DNA from: Paenibacillus maysiensis
Lineage (GTDB): Bacteria; Bacillota; Bacilli; Paenibacillales; Paenibacillaceae
Direction: 5' to 3'
Length of the DNA stretch: 64,000 nucleotides
Assembly (NCBI RefSeq): GCF_000520815.1
Contig: NZ_ASRY01000272.1
Span: 1 to 64,000, forward strand
The notes beneath the pieces were generated by a model. That model searched no databases, had not been told where the DNA came from, and saw only the letters and a program-made list of their open reading frames with translations. Position numbers and translations under genes: made by a program. Positions 28,655-37,821 of the stretch are shown in pieces (the first letter of the stretch is position 1; the number at the start of each line of letters is the position of its first letter).

Positions 28655-29338
28655 TTAAAATTCGAGGCTTTCGCCGGGATTCAGGGCTTTACCCTCAATC
28701 CCTTCCTTGTGCAGACGGTCACAGAAGGCTTTCCCGTCCTGCTCAATGCCCGGGAAGGTATTGTAATGCACGGGTATCACGCGGCTTGCCCGCAGCCATT
28801 TAGCTGCCAGCAGCGCATCCTCCGGTCCCATGGTATAACCGTCACCTATCGGTAATACCGCAGCATCTATCGAGTTAGTTTCCCCAATGAGACGCATATC
28901 GCCAAACAGGGCGGTATCGCCAGCATGGAAAAATGTTTTGCCGCCTATGGTCAATAAAATGCCCGCAGGCTCACCCATATATATCGTTTGTCCCTCCACC
29001 ATTAAAGAGGAACTGTGGAACGCAAGCGTGAATTTTACATGGAAGCCGTCAAATTGGTGACCACCGCCAAGATTCATACCGTGAGCCTTGGCTCCCTGAG
29101 ATGAACAATAGTCAGCCAATTCCGCCACCGCAATCACCGGGCAATCGTTGCGCTTGGCAATTTCAACAGCATCTCCAAAATGATCGGCATGACCATGCGT
29201 CAACAGCACTGCATCCACCTGAATGTCCTCAGCTTTCACTGCTGCTTTAGGATTTCCAGTCAAAAAAGGATCAATGATAATCCGTTTGCCCTCTTCCTCC
29301 ACCAGCACCACTGAATGTCCGTAATATGTGATTTTCAT
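28655..29338 (-). CDS. UPF0173 metal-dependent hydrolase (YtkL-like, metallo-beta-lactamase fold)
   Basis: A 227-residue enzyme. [19 protein letters not shown] opens the fold. [13 protein letters not shown] is the HxHxDH metal motif, [11 protein letters not shown] carries a further metal ligand, and [13 protein letters not shown] the last His. These match the UPF0173/YtkL family of small beta-lactamase-fold hydrolases, whose substrate is unknown. The ATG at 29338 begins the conserved core; GGAGG lies 11 bases upstream. It is transcribed alone, with a terminator on its 3' side. Confidence 0.92.
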   Translation of the reverse strand: MKITYYGHSVVLVEEEGKRIIIDPFLTGNPKAAVKAEDIQVDAVLLTHGHADHFGDAVEIAKRNDCPVIAVAELADYCSSQGAKAHGMNLGGGHQFDGFHVKFTLAFHSSSLMVEGQTIYMGEPAGILLTIGGKTFFHAGDTALFGDMRLIGETNSIDAAVLPIGDGYTMGPEDALLAAKWLRASRVIPVHYNTFPGIEQDGKAFCDRLHKEGIEGKALNPGESLEF

Positions 29339-29496
29339 ATCATTTGCCACCTCCATTGTCACTTTCAAAACTAGATACCTTTCCTTTACCCATTATACCT
29401 CTTTTTGCATACAAGCTTCACCTGTACACGAAAAAATATGTTCACAAAGCTGAACCCTGTTGTTTAGAAAGGGCTGTTATTTGTAGAAGGCTGCCT

Positions 29497-30303
29497 TTAT
29501 TTATAAAAGGTATGATGGCCGATTGTTTTCACCTTGGTACGCGAATGATGAACCGTAAGATCCTCAGCCAACGTCAGCGACAGGAAAAAACAGGTATTAT
29601 CAGGCACGGCTTTATGGCCGTTCAAAGCAGCCGTAACCGCACGAATGCTGTCCTGGTTGGGCTGAACACGACGAAGACGCCCGTTCGCGACCGGACTAAA
29701 TTGCGCTTTTTGATAAATGACTGCCTGAATCGTATCGGGAAATGAGGCTGACCGCAGCCGGTTTAAGACAACGTTGGCAACTGCCACTTTGCCTTCGTAC
29801 GGTTCGCCTTCTGCTTCTGCCATGACTATTTTTTGTAGCAGGAGCAGTTCTTTAGCGGAGACATGATAGCTCCAGGTAGACAACGCCTTGTCATCCTGAG
29901 AGAGCATTTGTGTCTTCGTAAAGTAGATGGTTGTAGGAGGGGTAAGAATTGCGGACTTGCTATGCTGGACTTCAGGCTTTTTCACGCCGGTTGCAACATT
30001 GCTCCGGGCTTGTCCCGCCTGCTTCATCTGGGAAGCGGGTAACGGAGTCGGCATGATTTGTCTCCAGCTCGGCTGTTGGTAAGCCTCGGCAAAGATGGGA
30101 CTTGTCCTGTTTGACCCGTTACGGGTCCCCATCCTGTCCCCGTGTGAAGGAGCCAAAGAGTTCCCTGACCAGCTCAGAGATTGCATAGGTGCATTTTTTT
30201 TCTGTGTTTGTTGAACCTCAGCGTAGAGGCCTACCCCCAATATACAAACAAGCAGCACACTCAAAAGAGGTGCAAACCAACGATGTTCTTTAACGATTTC
30301 CAT
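29497..30303 (-). CDS. SleB/CwlJ-type cell wall hydrolase
   Basis: A 268-residue exported protein. A membrane-spanning signal (about 10-30, LLSVLLVCILGVGLYAEV) is followed by a low-complexity linker. The C-terminal Hydrolase_2 domain (about 145-268) contains LLQKIVMAEAEGEPYEGKVAVA, with the conserved E-A-x-G-E-P segment, and VANVVLNR, FSPVANGR and a final GHHTFY. The family cleaves spore cortex peptidoglycan (SleB) or acts during sporulation. The N-terminal peptidoglycan-binding domain of true SleB is missing, so it may be a sporulation-related paralogue. ATG 30303 has GGGAGG six bases upstream. Confidence 0.87.
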   Translation of the reverse strand: MEIVKEHRWFAPLLSVLLVCILGVGLYAEVQQTQKKNAPMQSLSWSGNSLAPSHGDRMGTRNGSNRTSPIFAEAYQQPSWRQIMPTPLPASQMKQAGQARSNVATGVKKPEVQHSKSAILTPPTTIYFTKTQMLSQDDKALSTWSYHVSAKELLLLQKIVMAEAEGEPYEGKVAVANVVLNRLRSASFPDTIQAVIYQKAQFSPVANGRLRRVQPNQDSIRAVTAALNGHKAVPDNTCFFLSLTLAEDLTVHHSRTKVKTIGHHTFYK

Positions 30304-30414
30304 AATGTTCCTCCCGTGAACTCTAGGCACATTCCTCAGATATGTAACCCAAAATGCGCCTTTTGAATAACGCTGAAACACTATATCACTAAAATCGCTG
30401 ATAGATCAAGGGTT

Positions 30415-31014
30415 TCACCTCAATAATGGGATTGTTTGAATTATTTGGTACATCGGTTTTTGGCCCATTCGGGTCGCATACAAAACAAATTCTCCCACTT
30501 CCCACGACTCGCCTATCCGGTCATTGGACTGAAACATAGACGCCGGAACAGGCTCCTGCCCTGTATATGAACGTGCTACTGTGATATGGGGTCGGTAAGG
30601 CCGTCCCTCCGGCTTAAAACCAAGCGGTTCGGTAGCCTGAACTATGGATTGCTGGAGCTGGTTCAAACAATCCTTTTGCCCGGTCACTCCCCTCCATAGC
30701 ACACGCGGAAATCCATCTCGCCCAAAAGTCCCCGGTTCGCCAATGCCGAGAGTGAACGGGGGATGTGCAGCGGCCGCTTGAAATAAAGCCTGCTCCAGTT
30801 CCGGTATATCCTTGTTCGCCACATCACCCATAAACTGAAGTGTTACGTGATAATCCCTGAAATCGGTCCATTTTCGAAAAGACAGCTCGTTAACATCCTG
30901 CTCCACCCAGCGCCATAACTCCTCCTTATGCTCGCTCGGGAGAGCAACCGCGGTAAAAAGTCTTTGTGTCTGTGCTGTATGCGAAACTATCGGCTTTGAT
31001 CCGTTCATCGTCAT
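30415..31014 (-). CDS. thpR: RNA 2',3'-cyclic phosphodiesterase (2H family)
   Basis: A 199-residue member of the 2H phosphoesterase family, which opens 2',3'-cyclic phosphates on RNA ends. The two catalytic repeats are YHVTLQFMGD and YRPHITVARS, both of the HxTx form. FTAVALPSEHKEELW is the usual N-terminal strand-helix. The physiological substrate in bacilli is uncertain. ATG 31014 is used because AAAGGAAG lies just upstream; an ATG two codons later is also possible. Divergent from the 2-hydroxyacid dehydrogenase gene. Confidence 0.88.
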   Translation of the reverse strand: MTMNGSKPIVSHTAQTQRLFTAVALPSEHKEELWRWVEQDVNELSFRKWTDFRDYHVTLQFMGDVANKDIPELEQALFQAAAAHPPFTLGIGEPGTFGRDGFPRVLWRGVTGQKDCLNQLQQSIVQATEPLGFKPEGRPYRPHITVARSYTGQEPVPASMFQSNDRIGESWEVGEFVLYATRMGQKPMYQIIQTIPLLR

Positions 31015-31193
31015 CGTCTTCCTTTCATCCCTAATCGGAGCTACAGTCATTCGTTGTTATCTATAGTGACACAGCAAGCTCGTTTTTACCCCTATTTATG
31101 CAATCTTTTCACCAATCTGTTATCCTTGAAAGGATGATTCATCAGAATATATTGGAAGCTCCAAAGAATTAAAAGCCGAGGAGGTAATGAATC

Positions 31194-32150
31194 ATGGGAA
31201 ACATCGTCAGTTTACACCAGCTTACCGCAGAGCAAGAAAAGCAGGTTCGTGCAGCAGCCCCGGGCTATGAGCTGGTCATCGGCAAAGCCCAAGAGCTGAA
31301 TCCTGAACAAATCCGACAGGCCGAGGTCATTTTAGGCTGGTCCAAGCATATTGTCGAAGTGGCTTTGCATCCCGACAGCAAGCTGAAATGGATACAGACC
31401 TGGTCGGCGGGCATTGATAAGCTGCCACTTGCAGAGCTGGAAAAGCGTCATATTTTACTCACCAATACAAGCGGCGTTCATGCCGTTCCGATTACGGAGC
31501 AAATCTTCGGGATGCTGCTGTCGCATACACGGTATTTACAGCAAGCGGTTCTCTTACAACGTCAGAAAACATGGCAGCCACCGGAAGGCGATCTGACAGA
31601 ATTACGTGGTAAAACACTGCTGATTACGGGCGTGGGCGAAATCGGGCGTGAAACGGCCCGGATCGCAGAAGCCTTCGGCATGCGAGTGATCGGAGTTCGT
31701 CGTTCCGGTAAGGATGCCCCTCATGTGAAGCGCATGTACACAAATGAGCAGTTACATGAAGCGTTAGGAGAGGCGGATATCGTGGTAAATATTCTGCCAT
31801 TCACCAAGGAAACCCGTCACTTCTTTGACGAAAAGGCATTTGCAGCCATGCGTAAGGGAGCTTTCTTCATAAATGTAGGTCGTGGCAGCACTGTCCATAC
31901 GGATGCACTTGTGCGCTCTCTGGAGCAAAAGCATATTGCCTTTGCCGGACTGGATGTATTCGAGGAGGAACCGCTACCCGCGTCACATCCGCTGTGGAGT
32001 CTGGAGAATGTCCTGATTACGCCTCATATTGCAGGCGACACGGACCGTTACGCTGAACGGGCGGTAGATATATTCCTCACCAATTTGAAAGCCTATGCTG
32101 CCGATCAGAAGCTGCCGCTGAACTTGGTTAACTACAAAACTCAGTATTAA
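31194..32150 (+). CDS. D-2-hydroxyacid dehydrogenase
   Basis: A 318-residue NAD(P)-dependent oxidoreductase of the D-2-hydroxyacid dehydrogenase family (phosphoglycerate dehydrogenase-like). The NAD-binding motif is GVGEIG at 146-151. The catalytic triad is visible as Arg230 in INVGRGS, Glu in FEEEPLP (about 258) and His278 in TPHIAGD. VHAVPITEQIFGMLL is the conserved substrate-domain helix. It has a strong GGAGG site before the ATG. It is the only plus-strand gene between 1 and 59000, and stands alone. Substrate unknown: glyoxylate, hydroxypyruvate or 2-ketoisocaproate are possible. Confidence 0.92.
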   Translation: MGNIVSLHQLTAEQEKQVRAAAPGYELVIGKAQELNPEQIRQAEVILGWSKHIVEVALHPDSKLKWIQTWSAGIDKLPLAELEKRHILLTNTSGVHAVPITEQIFGMLLSHTRYLQQAVLLQRQKTWQPPEGDLTELRGKTLLITGVGEIGRETARIAEAFGMRVIGVRRSGKDAPHVKRMYTNEQLHEALGEADIVVNILPFTKETRHFFDEKAFAAMRKGAFFINVGRGSTVHTDALVRSLEQKHIAFAGLDVFEEEPLPASHPLWSLENVLITPHIAGDTDRYAERAVDIFLTNLKAYAADQKLPLNLVNYKTQY

Positions 32151-32154
32151 CAAA

Positions 32155-33144
32155 CTATTCACAAATCCATATTTCCCGGCTCATACCTGTCTTGTGTATG
32201 CGGCATTGCTCCGTGAGGGTCCAGCCTGACTCAGACAGCAATGCTGCCATCGGCTCCGTGCTTACGACTACCGCTCGTGCGGCCAAGCGTCTCAGGCTGC
32301 GCAGCATCTGCTTTTGTTCATCGGCAGGGAGCACGGAGCACAGGTTATAGGGCATATCCAATATAGCTGCATCATAGGTTCCCTCCAGCAGATTCATATC
32401 TCCCAGCTTCACCCGATCCTCTTCATATCCAAAATGACGCAAATTCACGCGTGCCCCGCGTACCGCCAGCGGATTGATATCACAACCGCGAATATCCTTT
32501 CCCATGCTCAGTGCTTCAATCATTACATTACCCATGCCACAGCACGGGTCCAGCAGCTTCAATCGGCCCACATCTATATCCTGTGCTGCTATATCATGCA
32601 CTGCTAAATTCACAAGCGCTTTGGCTACCAGCACTGGTAGTCCGGTGGAGTAGTTTTGCGGCTTATGACGGCGCTCCAGCCATGATCTGTCGCTGTACAT
32701 GCACTTGCCGAGCAGCCACCGCTCTCCTACCTGTACGACACCCAAGGTGACATCCGGTTCCTTCATTTTCGCCTGCCCCCGAATACGTGCGCCAATGCGT
32801 CTTTCTATACCGCGTCGCTCGTCATAGTCGGCCACGTTGTCGCCTTCCTTGAGGCACAGGACCTTGAAGGTCTTCCCTTCTTCAAGGTGAATTGCGGAAG
32901 CTGCTTCGCATAGCTCATCCAAACTACCCGCATCTGCGGTCACATCCAGTCGAAGATGGATGAACGGGCTGGTGCCCGGCTCCAACTGCCGATAGGACAG
33001 CAGCATGGAATCATGCGCAGGCGGCTGGCCGAACAAGCTTTTCAACTCCAACAGACACAGCTCTCGCTCGGTTTCATGACACGCGTAGGTATATATGCAT
33101 CTTTGCATATTCATAGCAGTACTATTGATTTCATGTCGGTTCAT
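32155..33144 (-). CDS. TRM11-family SAM-dependent methyltransferase (putative RNA methylase)
   Basis: A 329-residue protein resembling the UPF0020/TRM11 family of RNA or DNA N-methyltransferases. The N-terminal half (to about 170) is of the type that precedes the catalytic domain in these enzymes, with IERRIGARIRGQ. The SAM-binding site is LLDPCCGMGNVMIEAL. AILDMPYNLCSVLP occupies the place of the (N/D)PPY catalytic motif, with M in place of the first P. The start is uncertain: the frame extends to a GTG at 33171, but ATG 33144 lies just after the previous gene's stop at 33158, while 33171 would overlap it. No strong ribosome binding site was seen. Confidence 0.78.
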   Translation of the reverse strand: MNRHEINSTAMNMQRCIYTYACHETERELCLLELKSLFGQPPAHDSMLLSYRQLEPGTSPFIHLRLDVTADAGSLDELCEAASAIHLEEGKTFKVLCLKEGDNVADYDERRGIERRIGARIRGQAKMKEPDVTLGVVQVGERWLLGKCMYSDRSWLERRHKPQNYSTGLPVLVAKALVNLAVHDIAAQDIDVGRLKLLDPCCGMGNVMIEALSMGKDIRGCDINPLAVRGARVNLRHFGYEEDRVKLGDMNLLEGTYDAAILDMPYNLCSVLPADEQKQMLRSLRRLAARAVVVSTEPMAALLSESGWTLTEQCRIHKTGMSREIWICE

Positions 33145-33157
33145 GTCAGATCTCTTT

Positions 33158-34102
33158 TCATTTGGAATCACAGCTAGAATTTACGGCCTCCGCTATAAGA
33201 CGGTAGGATTGAAGTCGCTGCTCATAATCGGGAATGGGGGTAACCAGCAGAAATTCATCATTATCGTACTCAACCTGCAAGCTGCGCAACCGTTCCGCAA
33301 CATCCGATGGTGTCCCCACCAACCAATTAGCCCGTATGGCCGGGTCACTCATTGTAACCTGTGCTGCCCACTGCTGCGCCTGTTCATCCGTTAAGGCACA
33401 TATGGCCCCTACAGCAACCATCGTACGGGGCTTGTCCATTCGTTTGGACGGCTGAAAGGCGGAACGGTAAATGCTCAGCATTTCTCTCGTATCCTGCTCA
33501 CTCATAAATTGACCGAACACATAGCCAGTTGAATACCGGGCGGCGTATTCAGCGCTTTTACGGTTTGTACCCAGCATCCACAGCGCAGGTGGCTGTTCAG
33601 GCATCGGGCGGGCAAACACGGGCACCTGCTCATACTCGTATGTGCCTTCCAGCAAAGCCAGCAGCGCTTCCGTCGTCTGTGGCAGTTCAGCCACATGCTG
33701 GAGAAAGTTGCCGCTCAGCGCCATCGAAGCATGCGGTCCTCCACCGGGTGCTCTCCCGAGACCCAGCTCGACTCTGCCCGGATATAGAGCCGCCAGCAGA
33801 TGAAACCATTCTACGACCTTGACCGGACTATAATGCGGAAGCAAAATAGCGCCTGCCCCCAGCTTGATTTTCCGGGTCACCGCCCCGATGTGAGCCAGCA
33901 ACACTTCCGGACTGGAGGAAGCCATCCCCTCTATATCATGATGCTCCGAAGTCCAGTAGCGCGTATAGCCCCACGCTTCCGCACGTCTCGCCAGCTCTCC
34001 TGCCCATTGAACGGCCTGCTCCGGTCGGTTTCCGGGCAGCAACGGCACCATATCAAGTACCCCCAGCTTCAATGATTTGGCAGGTATAGACTGAGAACCC
34101 AT
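33158..34102 (-). CDS. LLM-class flavin-dependent oxidoreductase (MsnO8-like)
   Basis: A 314-residue luciferase-like barrel. LGVLDMVPLLPGNRPEQAV, RYWTSEHHDIEGMASSSPEV, GAGAILLPHYSPVKVVEWF and GRVELGLGRAPGG are blocks of the MsnO8-type LLM family that uses FMN or F420. WMLGTNRKSAEYAARY is the later conserved segment. Substrate unknown. A GGGAGAG site precedes the ATG. It lies between dgt and the methyltransferase gene on the same strand with short gaps; a shared transcript is likely. Confidence 0.9.
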   Translation of the reverse strand: MGSQSIPAKSLKLGVLDMVPLLPGNRPEQAVQWAGELARRAEAWGYTRYWTSEHHDIEGMASSSPEVLLAHIGAVTRKIKLGAGAILLPHYSPVKVVEWFHLLAALYPGRVELGLGRAPGGGPHASMALSGNFLQHVAELPQTTEALLALLEGTYEYEQVPVFARPMPEQPPALWMLGTNRKSAEYAARYSTGYVFGQFMSEQDTREMLSIYRSAFQPSKRMDKPRTMVAVGAICALTDEQAQQWAAQVTMSDPAIRANWLVGTPSDVAERLRSLQVEYDNDEFLLVTPIPDYEQRLQSYRLIAEAVNSSCDSK

Positions 34103-34170
34103 AAATATCTCTCCCTTTTTTTACATACTTAAAAACCAGTTTCTTCTACTATATAGGGTTAAATGAAACG

Positions 34171-35586
34171 TTAGTCCAGATCGTAAATGGAACCCACCTT
34201 CAAACCATACAGCTCATTATAGATTTTCTCGGCAAACGCATCGGTCATTCCTGCAATATAATCAATGACCATATGCTCCCATGTCCAGATCGGTTTTGCC
34301 TTAGCCTGATCACGTTCAAAGCGTTGGAGCCAATCACTCGGAATAATGGACTTGGATGTCTCTGGATCGAGAAAAGCCAGCCACAGCCGTCTGAGCATCC
34401 ATTCACTCCGTTTTTGCAGCCGCTGTACGCGCAGATCACGGATCATCGTGACCCAAGCAAAGCTTTTCAGCACACTCACGGTACGAAGCATATCGAGATC
34501 CTCGCTTCCATCCCGCACAAAAGTAACCTTTTTCCAATCACCCGCATCAATTACACCCAAGCTGCTGACGAACAGACTGACCCAGTACGCTTTCACCTCA
34601 CGCCGGGTGCGGGAATAATCGTGTTCACACATCGGCATCTTTCCATTCCATACCTTCAAAAATTCACTGAGCACAGCCGCCACCTTCTGTTCGATCTGAG
34701 CCAGCTGCCAGCCTTGCCAGAAGCTATCCTCCAACGTGGTGATTTTTTCTGTAATCAGACGGATCAAATACGGATCATATAAAAAATGCTCGTGCACCTC
34801 AATTTTCCCTGCCTTAATTCCGTCCTCCAGATCATGAGCGGAATACGCAATATCGTCGCACAGGTCCATAAGCTGGGCCTCCAGCGTCTTTTGACCATCG
34901 GGAATTCCCCAATCCTCACGGATGGAACGAATGTATTCCCACTCATGCAGGTACATCCCTTTTTTGTTCAAAATCCCCGGATACGGGTACTTGTTGATCC
35001 CCAGTAACACAGCATCCGACAAATTCAGACCATCCACGTTCTCACGCTTCTCCAAAAACATAATCAGACGGAAATTGTGTGCGTTCCCCTCAAAATGCTC
35101 ATAGATCCGTCGCTCACGTGCATATGCCTCCAGCCCCTGCTTGGACTCAGGCGTGAAGCCTCCGGCGGCCGCTATCTTTTCCACCTTCGTCTCGATCAAC
35201 TGATCCAAAATGCCGTCCAGTACCTCTTCGCCCTTGTGTCCGAACGGCGGATGACCAAAATCATGCGCAATGGACGCACACTCCACCACCTCGGGGTCAA
35301 TAATCAGCCCGGCGTTATCCGCCTGCCCCAGCTCCACCTCGGGATGCCGCCGCAGCAAGCTGCGTGCCGCTTCACGTGCAATCTGCGCTACCTCCAGCGA
35401 ATGTGTCAACCGTGTACGGTAATAATCTCCCGTGCCTGCGCCAAAAACCTGGGATTTGCCTTGCAGCCGACGAAAGGTCGGTGAATGAATCAACCGGGAA
35501 TAATCCCGTTCATATGCGGCCCGTGAAGCGTCGCTTCGTGTCTGTTCCGGAAACTGCCGATGCTCTCTCTTGTTTTGCCATGTCAT
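34171..35586 (-). CDS. dgt: deoxyguanosinetriphosphate triphosphohydrolase (dGTPase)
   Basis: A 471-residue HD-domain enzyme that hydrolyses dGTP to deoxyguanosine and triphosphate, balancing dNTP pools. FRRLQGKSQVFG, DYYRTRLTHSLEVAQIAR and IAHDFGHPPFGHKGEEVLD are the metal-binding HD motifs, and DLCDDIAYSAHDLEDGI supplies another Asp ligand. These match the Dgt family rather than short SAMHD1-like relatives. ATG 35586 with GGGAG eight bases upstream is preferred to the longer frame. A TATAAT promoter is visible upstream. Confidence 0.94.
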   Translation of the reverse strand: MTWQNKREHRQFPEQTRSDASRAAYERDYSRLIHSPTFRRLQGKSQVFGAGTGDYYRTRLTHSLEVAQIAREAARSLLRRHPEVELGQADNAGLIIDPEVVECASIAHDFGHPPFGHKGEEVLDGILDQLIETKVEKIAAAGGFTPESKQGLEAYARERRIYEHFEGNAHNFRLIMFLEKRENVDGLNLSDAVLLGINKYPYPGILNKKGMYLHEWEYIRSIREDWGIPDGQKTLEAQLMDLCDDIAYSAHDLEDGIKAGKIEVHEHFLYDPYLIRLITEKITTLEDSFWQGWQLAQIEQKVAAVLSEFLKVWNGKMPMCEHDYSRTRREVKAYWVSLFVSSLGVIDAGDWKKVTFVRDGSEDLDMLRTVSVLKSFAWVTMIRDLRVQRLQKRSEWMLRRLWLAFLDPETSKSIIPSDWLQRFERDQAKAKPIWTWEHMVIDYIAGMTDAFAEKIYNELYGLKVGSIYDLD

Positions 35587-35618
35587 AAAGCCCACTCCCA
35601 ACGTACTCAATTGGAGTG

Positions 35619-35647
35619 ATTATACATTTTTTTTACGTCTCAGGAAA
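35619..35647 (-). promoter_or_regulatory. sigma-A promoter of dgt
   Basis: The minus strand has TATAAT (35619-35624) preceded by TG at the extended -10 position, and TTTCCT 17 bases upstream. The -10 is perfect, the -35 weak. Confidence 0.6.
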
Positions 35648-35722
35648 GCTCACACGACTTGCATCGAGAAGATTGTATGTACGGTTGAATGAATCGAAGT
35701 TCGTTACACGAAAAATATCATA

Positions 35723-35775
35723 TGAAAAAGGTGTTGCTCCAGCCCTTAGGATTCAGGTCGGGGAACACCTTTTTT
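35723..35775 (-). terminator. bidirectional terminator after the ABC permease gene
   Basis: AAAAAGGTGTT and AACACCTTTTT form an 11-bp stem with a long loop, and T-runs flank both sides. It ends the oligopeptide transporter operon and insulates dgt. Confidence 0.8.
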
Positions 35776-35831
35776 ATTAATATTAGAAGTATATAAGCTA
35801 AACTTGAAAAATATACCTCACTGCTTTTGTT

Positions 35832-36743
35832 CTAGCGCTTTGCTCTCGGGTCCAGCACATCCCGCAAGCCGTCACCCATCAGGTTAAAGCCCAATACAGT
35901 CAGCATAATGGATATACCCGGAAAAATAACAGTCCATGGTGCGTTCTGGATGTATTGGCGTGAATCCGACAGCATTTTCCCCCACTCCGGCTGAGGAGGC
36001 TGTGCGCCCAAGCCGAGAAATCCAAGCGCTGCCGCTTCAATGATCGCCGTTCCAATCCCCAGCGTGCCCTGTACGATGATCGGTGTCAGGCTGTTCGGCA
36101 AAATATATCGGAGTATGATTCGAACATTATTCGCCCCAAGCGCTCTGGCAGAAGTGATGTATTCCTCGGTTTTGACACTGAGCACCTTGGAGCGCACCAA
36201 CCGTCCGTACGTTGGCACATTGACAATGGCAATGGCGTACAACGCATTTTCCAGGGAAGGCCCTAGAATTGCAACAATGGCAATTGCCAACAAAATCCCC
36301 GGAAATGCCAGTAAAATGTCGAATAGCCGCGAGATGACCATATCTGCCCATTTTCCATAAAATCCAGCGATTAAACCTAAGGCTGTTCCTACAATCATTG
36401 AACCAATGACGGACAGAAAACCGACCCACAACGAGATTCTGGCCCCATACAGCGTACGAGTCAGCAGATCCCGACCGAGATCGTCCGTACCGAACCAATG
36501 CTCTGCAGAAGGGGGCTGCAAGCGCCCCACCAAATTCTGCGCTTTATAGTCAAAAGGAGCAATCCACGGCGCGATCAAAGCAATAATGACAAAGAATATA
36601 ATAATGCTGAGGCCGACAAGCGCCATTTTATTGTGCTGAAAAGCCCTCCACGCGTCTCTCCAAGGGCCGGACACGACAGGCACATGCGCCAGCGTATGGC
36701 GTGTCGTCGGTATATTATTGGGTTCCATCGAAAATTGTGACAT
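35832..36743 (-). CDS. oligopeptide-type ABC transporter permease (DppC/OppC family)
   Basis: A 303-residue integral membrane subunit. A cytoplasmic N-terminal helix (WRDAWRAFQHNKMALVGL) precedes the first of six transmembrane helices. GTDDLGRDLLTRTLYGARIS is the signature after the first extracellular loop, and ITSARALGANNVRIILRYILP is the EAA loop that contacts the ATPase. It pairs with the DppB-like permease encoded 35 bases upstream. ATG 36743 has GGGGGAG eight bases upstream. No ATPase gene follows before the terminator. Confidence 0.92.
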   Translation of the reverse strand: MSQFSMEPNNIPTTRHTLAHVPVVSGPWRDAWRAFQHNKMALVGLSIIIFFVIIALIAPWIAPFDYKAQNLVGRLQPPSAEHWFGTDDLGRDLLTRTLYGARISLWVGFLSVIGSMIVGTALGLIAGFYGKWADMVISRLFDILLAFPGILLAIAIVAILGPSLENALYAIAIVNVPTYGRLVRSKVLSVKTEEYITSARALGANNVRIILRYILPNSLTPIIVQGTLGIGTAIIEAAALGFLGLGAQPPQPEWGKMLSDSRQYIQNAPWTVIFPGISIMLTVLGFNLMGDGLRDVLDPRAKR

Positions 36744-36778
36744 CGGACAAGCTCCCCCTTGACCCATTGACGACTTGA

Positions 36779-37783
36779 TTACTGATAACGGATACGCCGG
36801 TCCAGAACCGCGTACAGCAAATCGACAATCAGATTAATGATAACGAACAGGAACGCAATGATCAGAATCCCGCTTTGAATGACAGGATAGTCACGCGAGC
36901 TGATCGCTTCAAAAATGTACCGTCCGATGCCGGGCCATGCAAAAATGGTCTCCGTCAACACCGCGCCGCCCAGTAGCGAGCCCGTCTGAAGACCGATGAC
37001 GGTAAGCACGGGGATGGCGGCATTTTTAAGTGCATGCTTGTACACGACTTGAAAAGATGCCAGCCCCTTCGCCCGCGCCGTACGGATATAATCCGAATCC
37101 ATAACCTCCAGCATGCTGGAACGGGTAATACGGGCAATGACCGCCATCGGGATGGTTCCCAGTGCGATGCTGGGCAAAATCAGATGCTTGATGACCGTCC
37201 ATACCTGCTCCATACGTCCACCAATCATCGCATCAATAACCGCCAAATGCGTTACCGCCTCCACCGGATCACGGGAATTCATACGTCCGATGGAAGGAAG
37301 CCAATGTAGCTTATTGGCAAAAATCCACTGCTCCATCAAGCCCAGCCAGAAAATGGGCATCGACACCCCGACAAGGGCAATGACCATGCTGACATAGTCA
37401 AACCAGGAATTCCTCTTCCAGGCACTCACAATACCCGCATTCATTCCAACAACAACGGCAAAAAACATACTCGCCACCGTCAACTCCAGCGTAGCCGCCA
37501 AGTAAGGCAGCATTTCCCGGGCAATCGGCTGTCTGGTGCGGATCGAATCACCCAAATCGCCATGTGCCAGCTCGCTCAGGTAGGTTCCATATTGCTGCAA
37601 CCACGGCTTGTCCAGCCCCAACTGCTCACGTAATGCTTGTTTGGACTGTTCTGTGGCCTTGTCTCCCAGTATCGTTTCCGCCGGATCACCCGGAATGGCA
37701 TGAATAATCGAAAAAACGATGAGCGTCATGCCCAGCAATACCGGAATCAATACGGCCAGTCTTTTTACAATGTATGAGTTCAT
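36779..37783 (-). CDS. oligopeptide-type ABC transporter permease (DppB/OppB family)
   Basis: A 334-residue permease. YIVKRLAVLIPVLLGMTLIV is the first transmembrane helix; DLGDSIRTRQPIAREMLPYL is the family's conserved block after it. YIRTARAKGLASFQVVYKHA is the EAA loop. FAWPGIGRYIFEAISSRDYP is the typical end segment before the last helix. Together with the DppC-like permease it forms the channel for peptides or other substrates brought by the binding protein. The ribosome binding site is weak (GGCGGTG), perhaps reflecting coupling to the upstream gene. Confidence 0.92.
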   Translation of the reverse strand: MNSYIVKRLAVLIPVLLGMTLIVFSIIHAIPGDPAETILGDKATEQSKQALREQLGLDKPWLQQYGTYLSELAHGDLGDSIRTRQPIAREMLPYLAATLELTVASMFFAVVVGMNAGIVSAWKRNSWFDYVSMVIALVGVSMPIFWLGLMEQWIFANKLHWLPSIGRMNSRDPVEAVTHLAVIDAMIGGRMEQVWTVIKHLILPSIALGTIPMAVIARITRSSMLEVMDSDYIRTARAKGLASFQVVYKHALKNAAIPVLTVIGLQTGSLLGGAVLTETIFAWPGIGRYIFEAISSRDYPVIQSGILIIAFLFVIINLIVDLLYAVLDRRIRYQ

Positions 37784-37821
37784 ACCAGAATCACCGCCTG
37801 CTTGCGCTTGAGCTATTTGGA

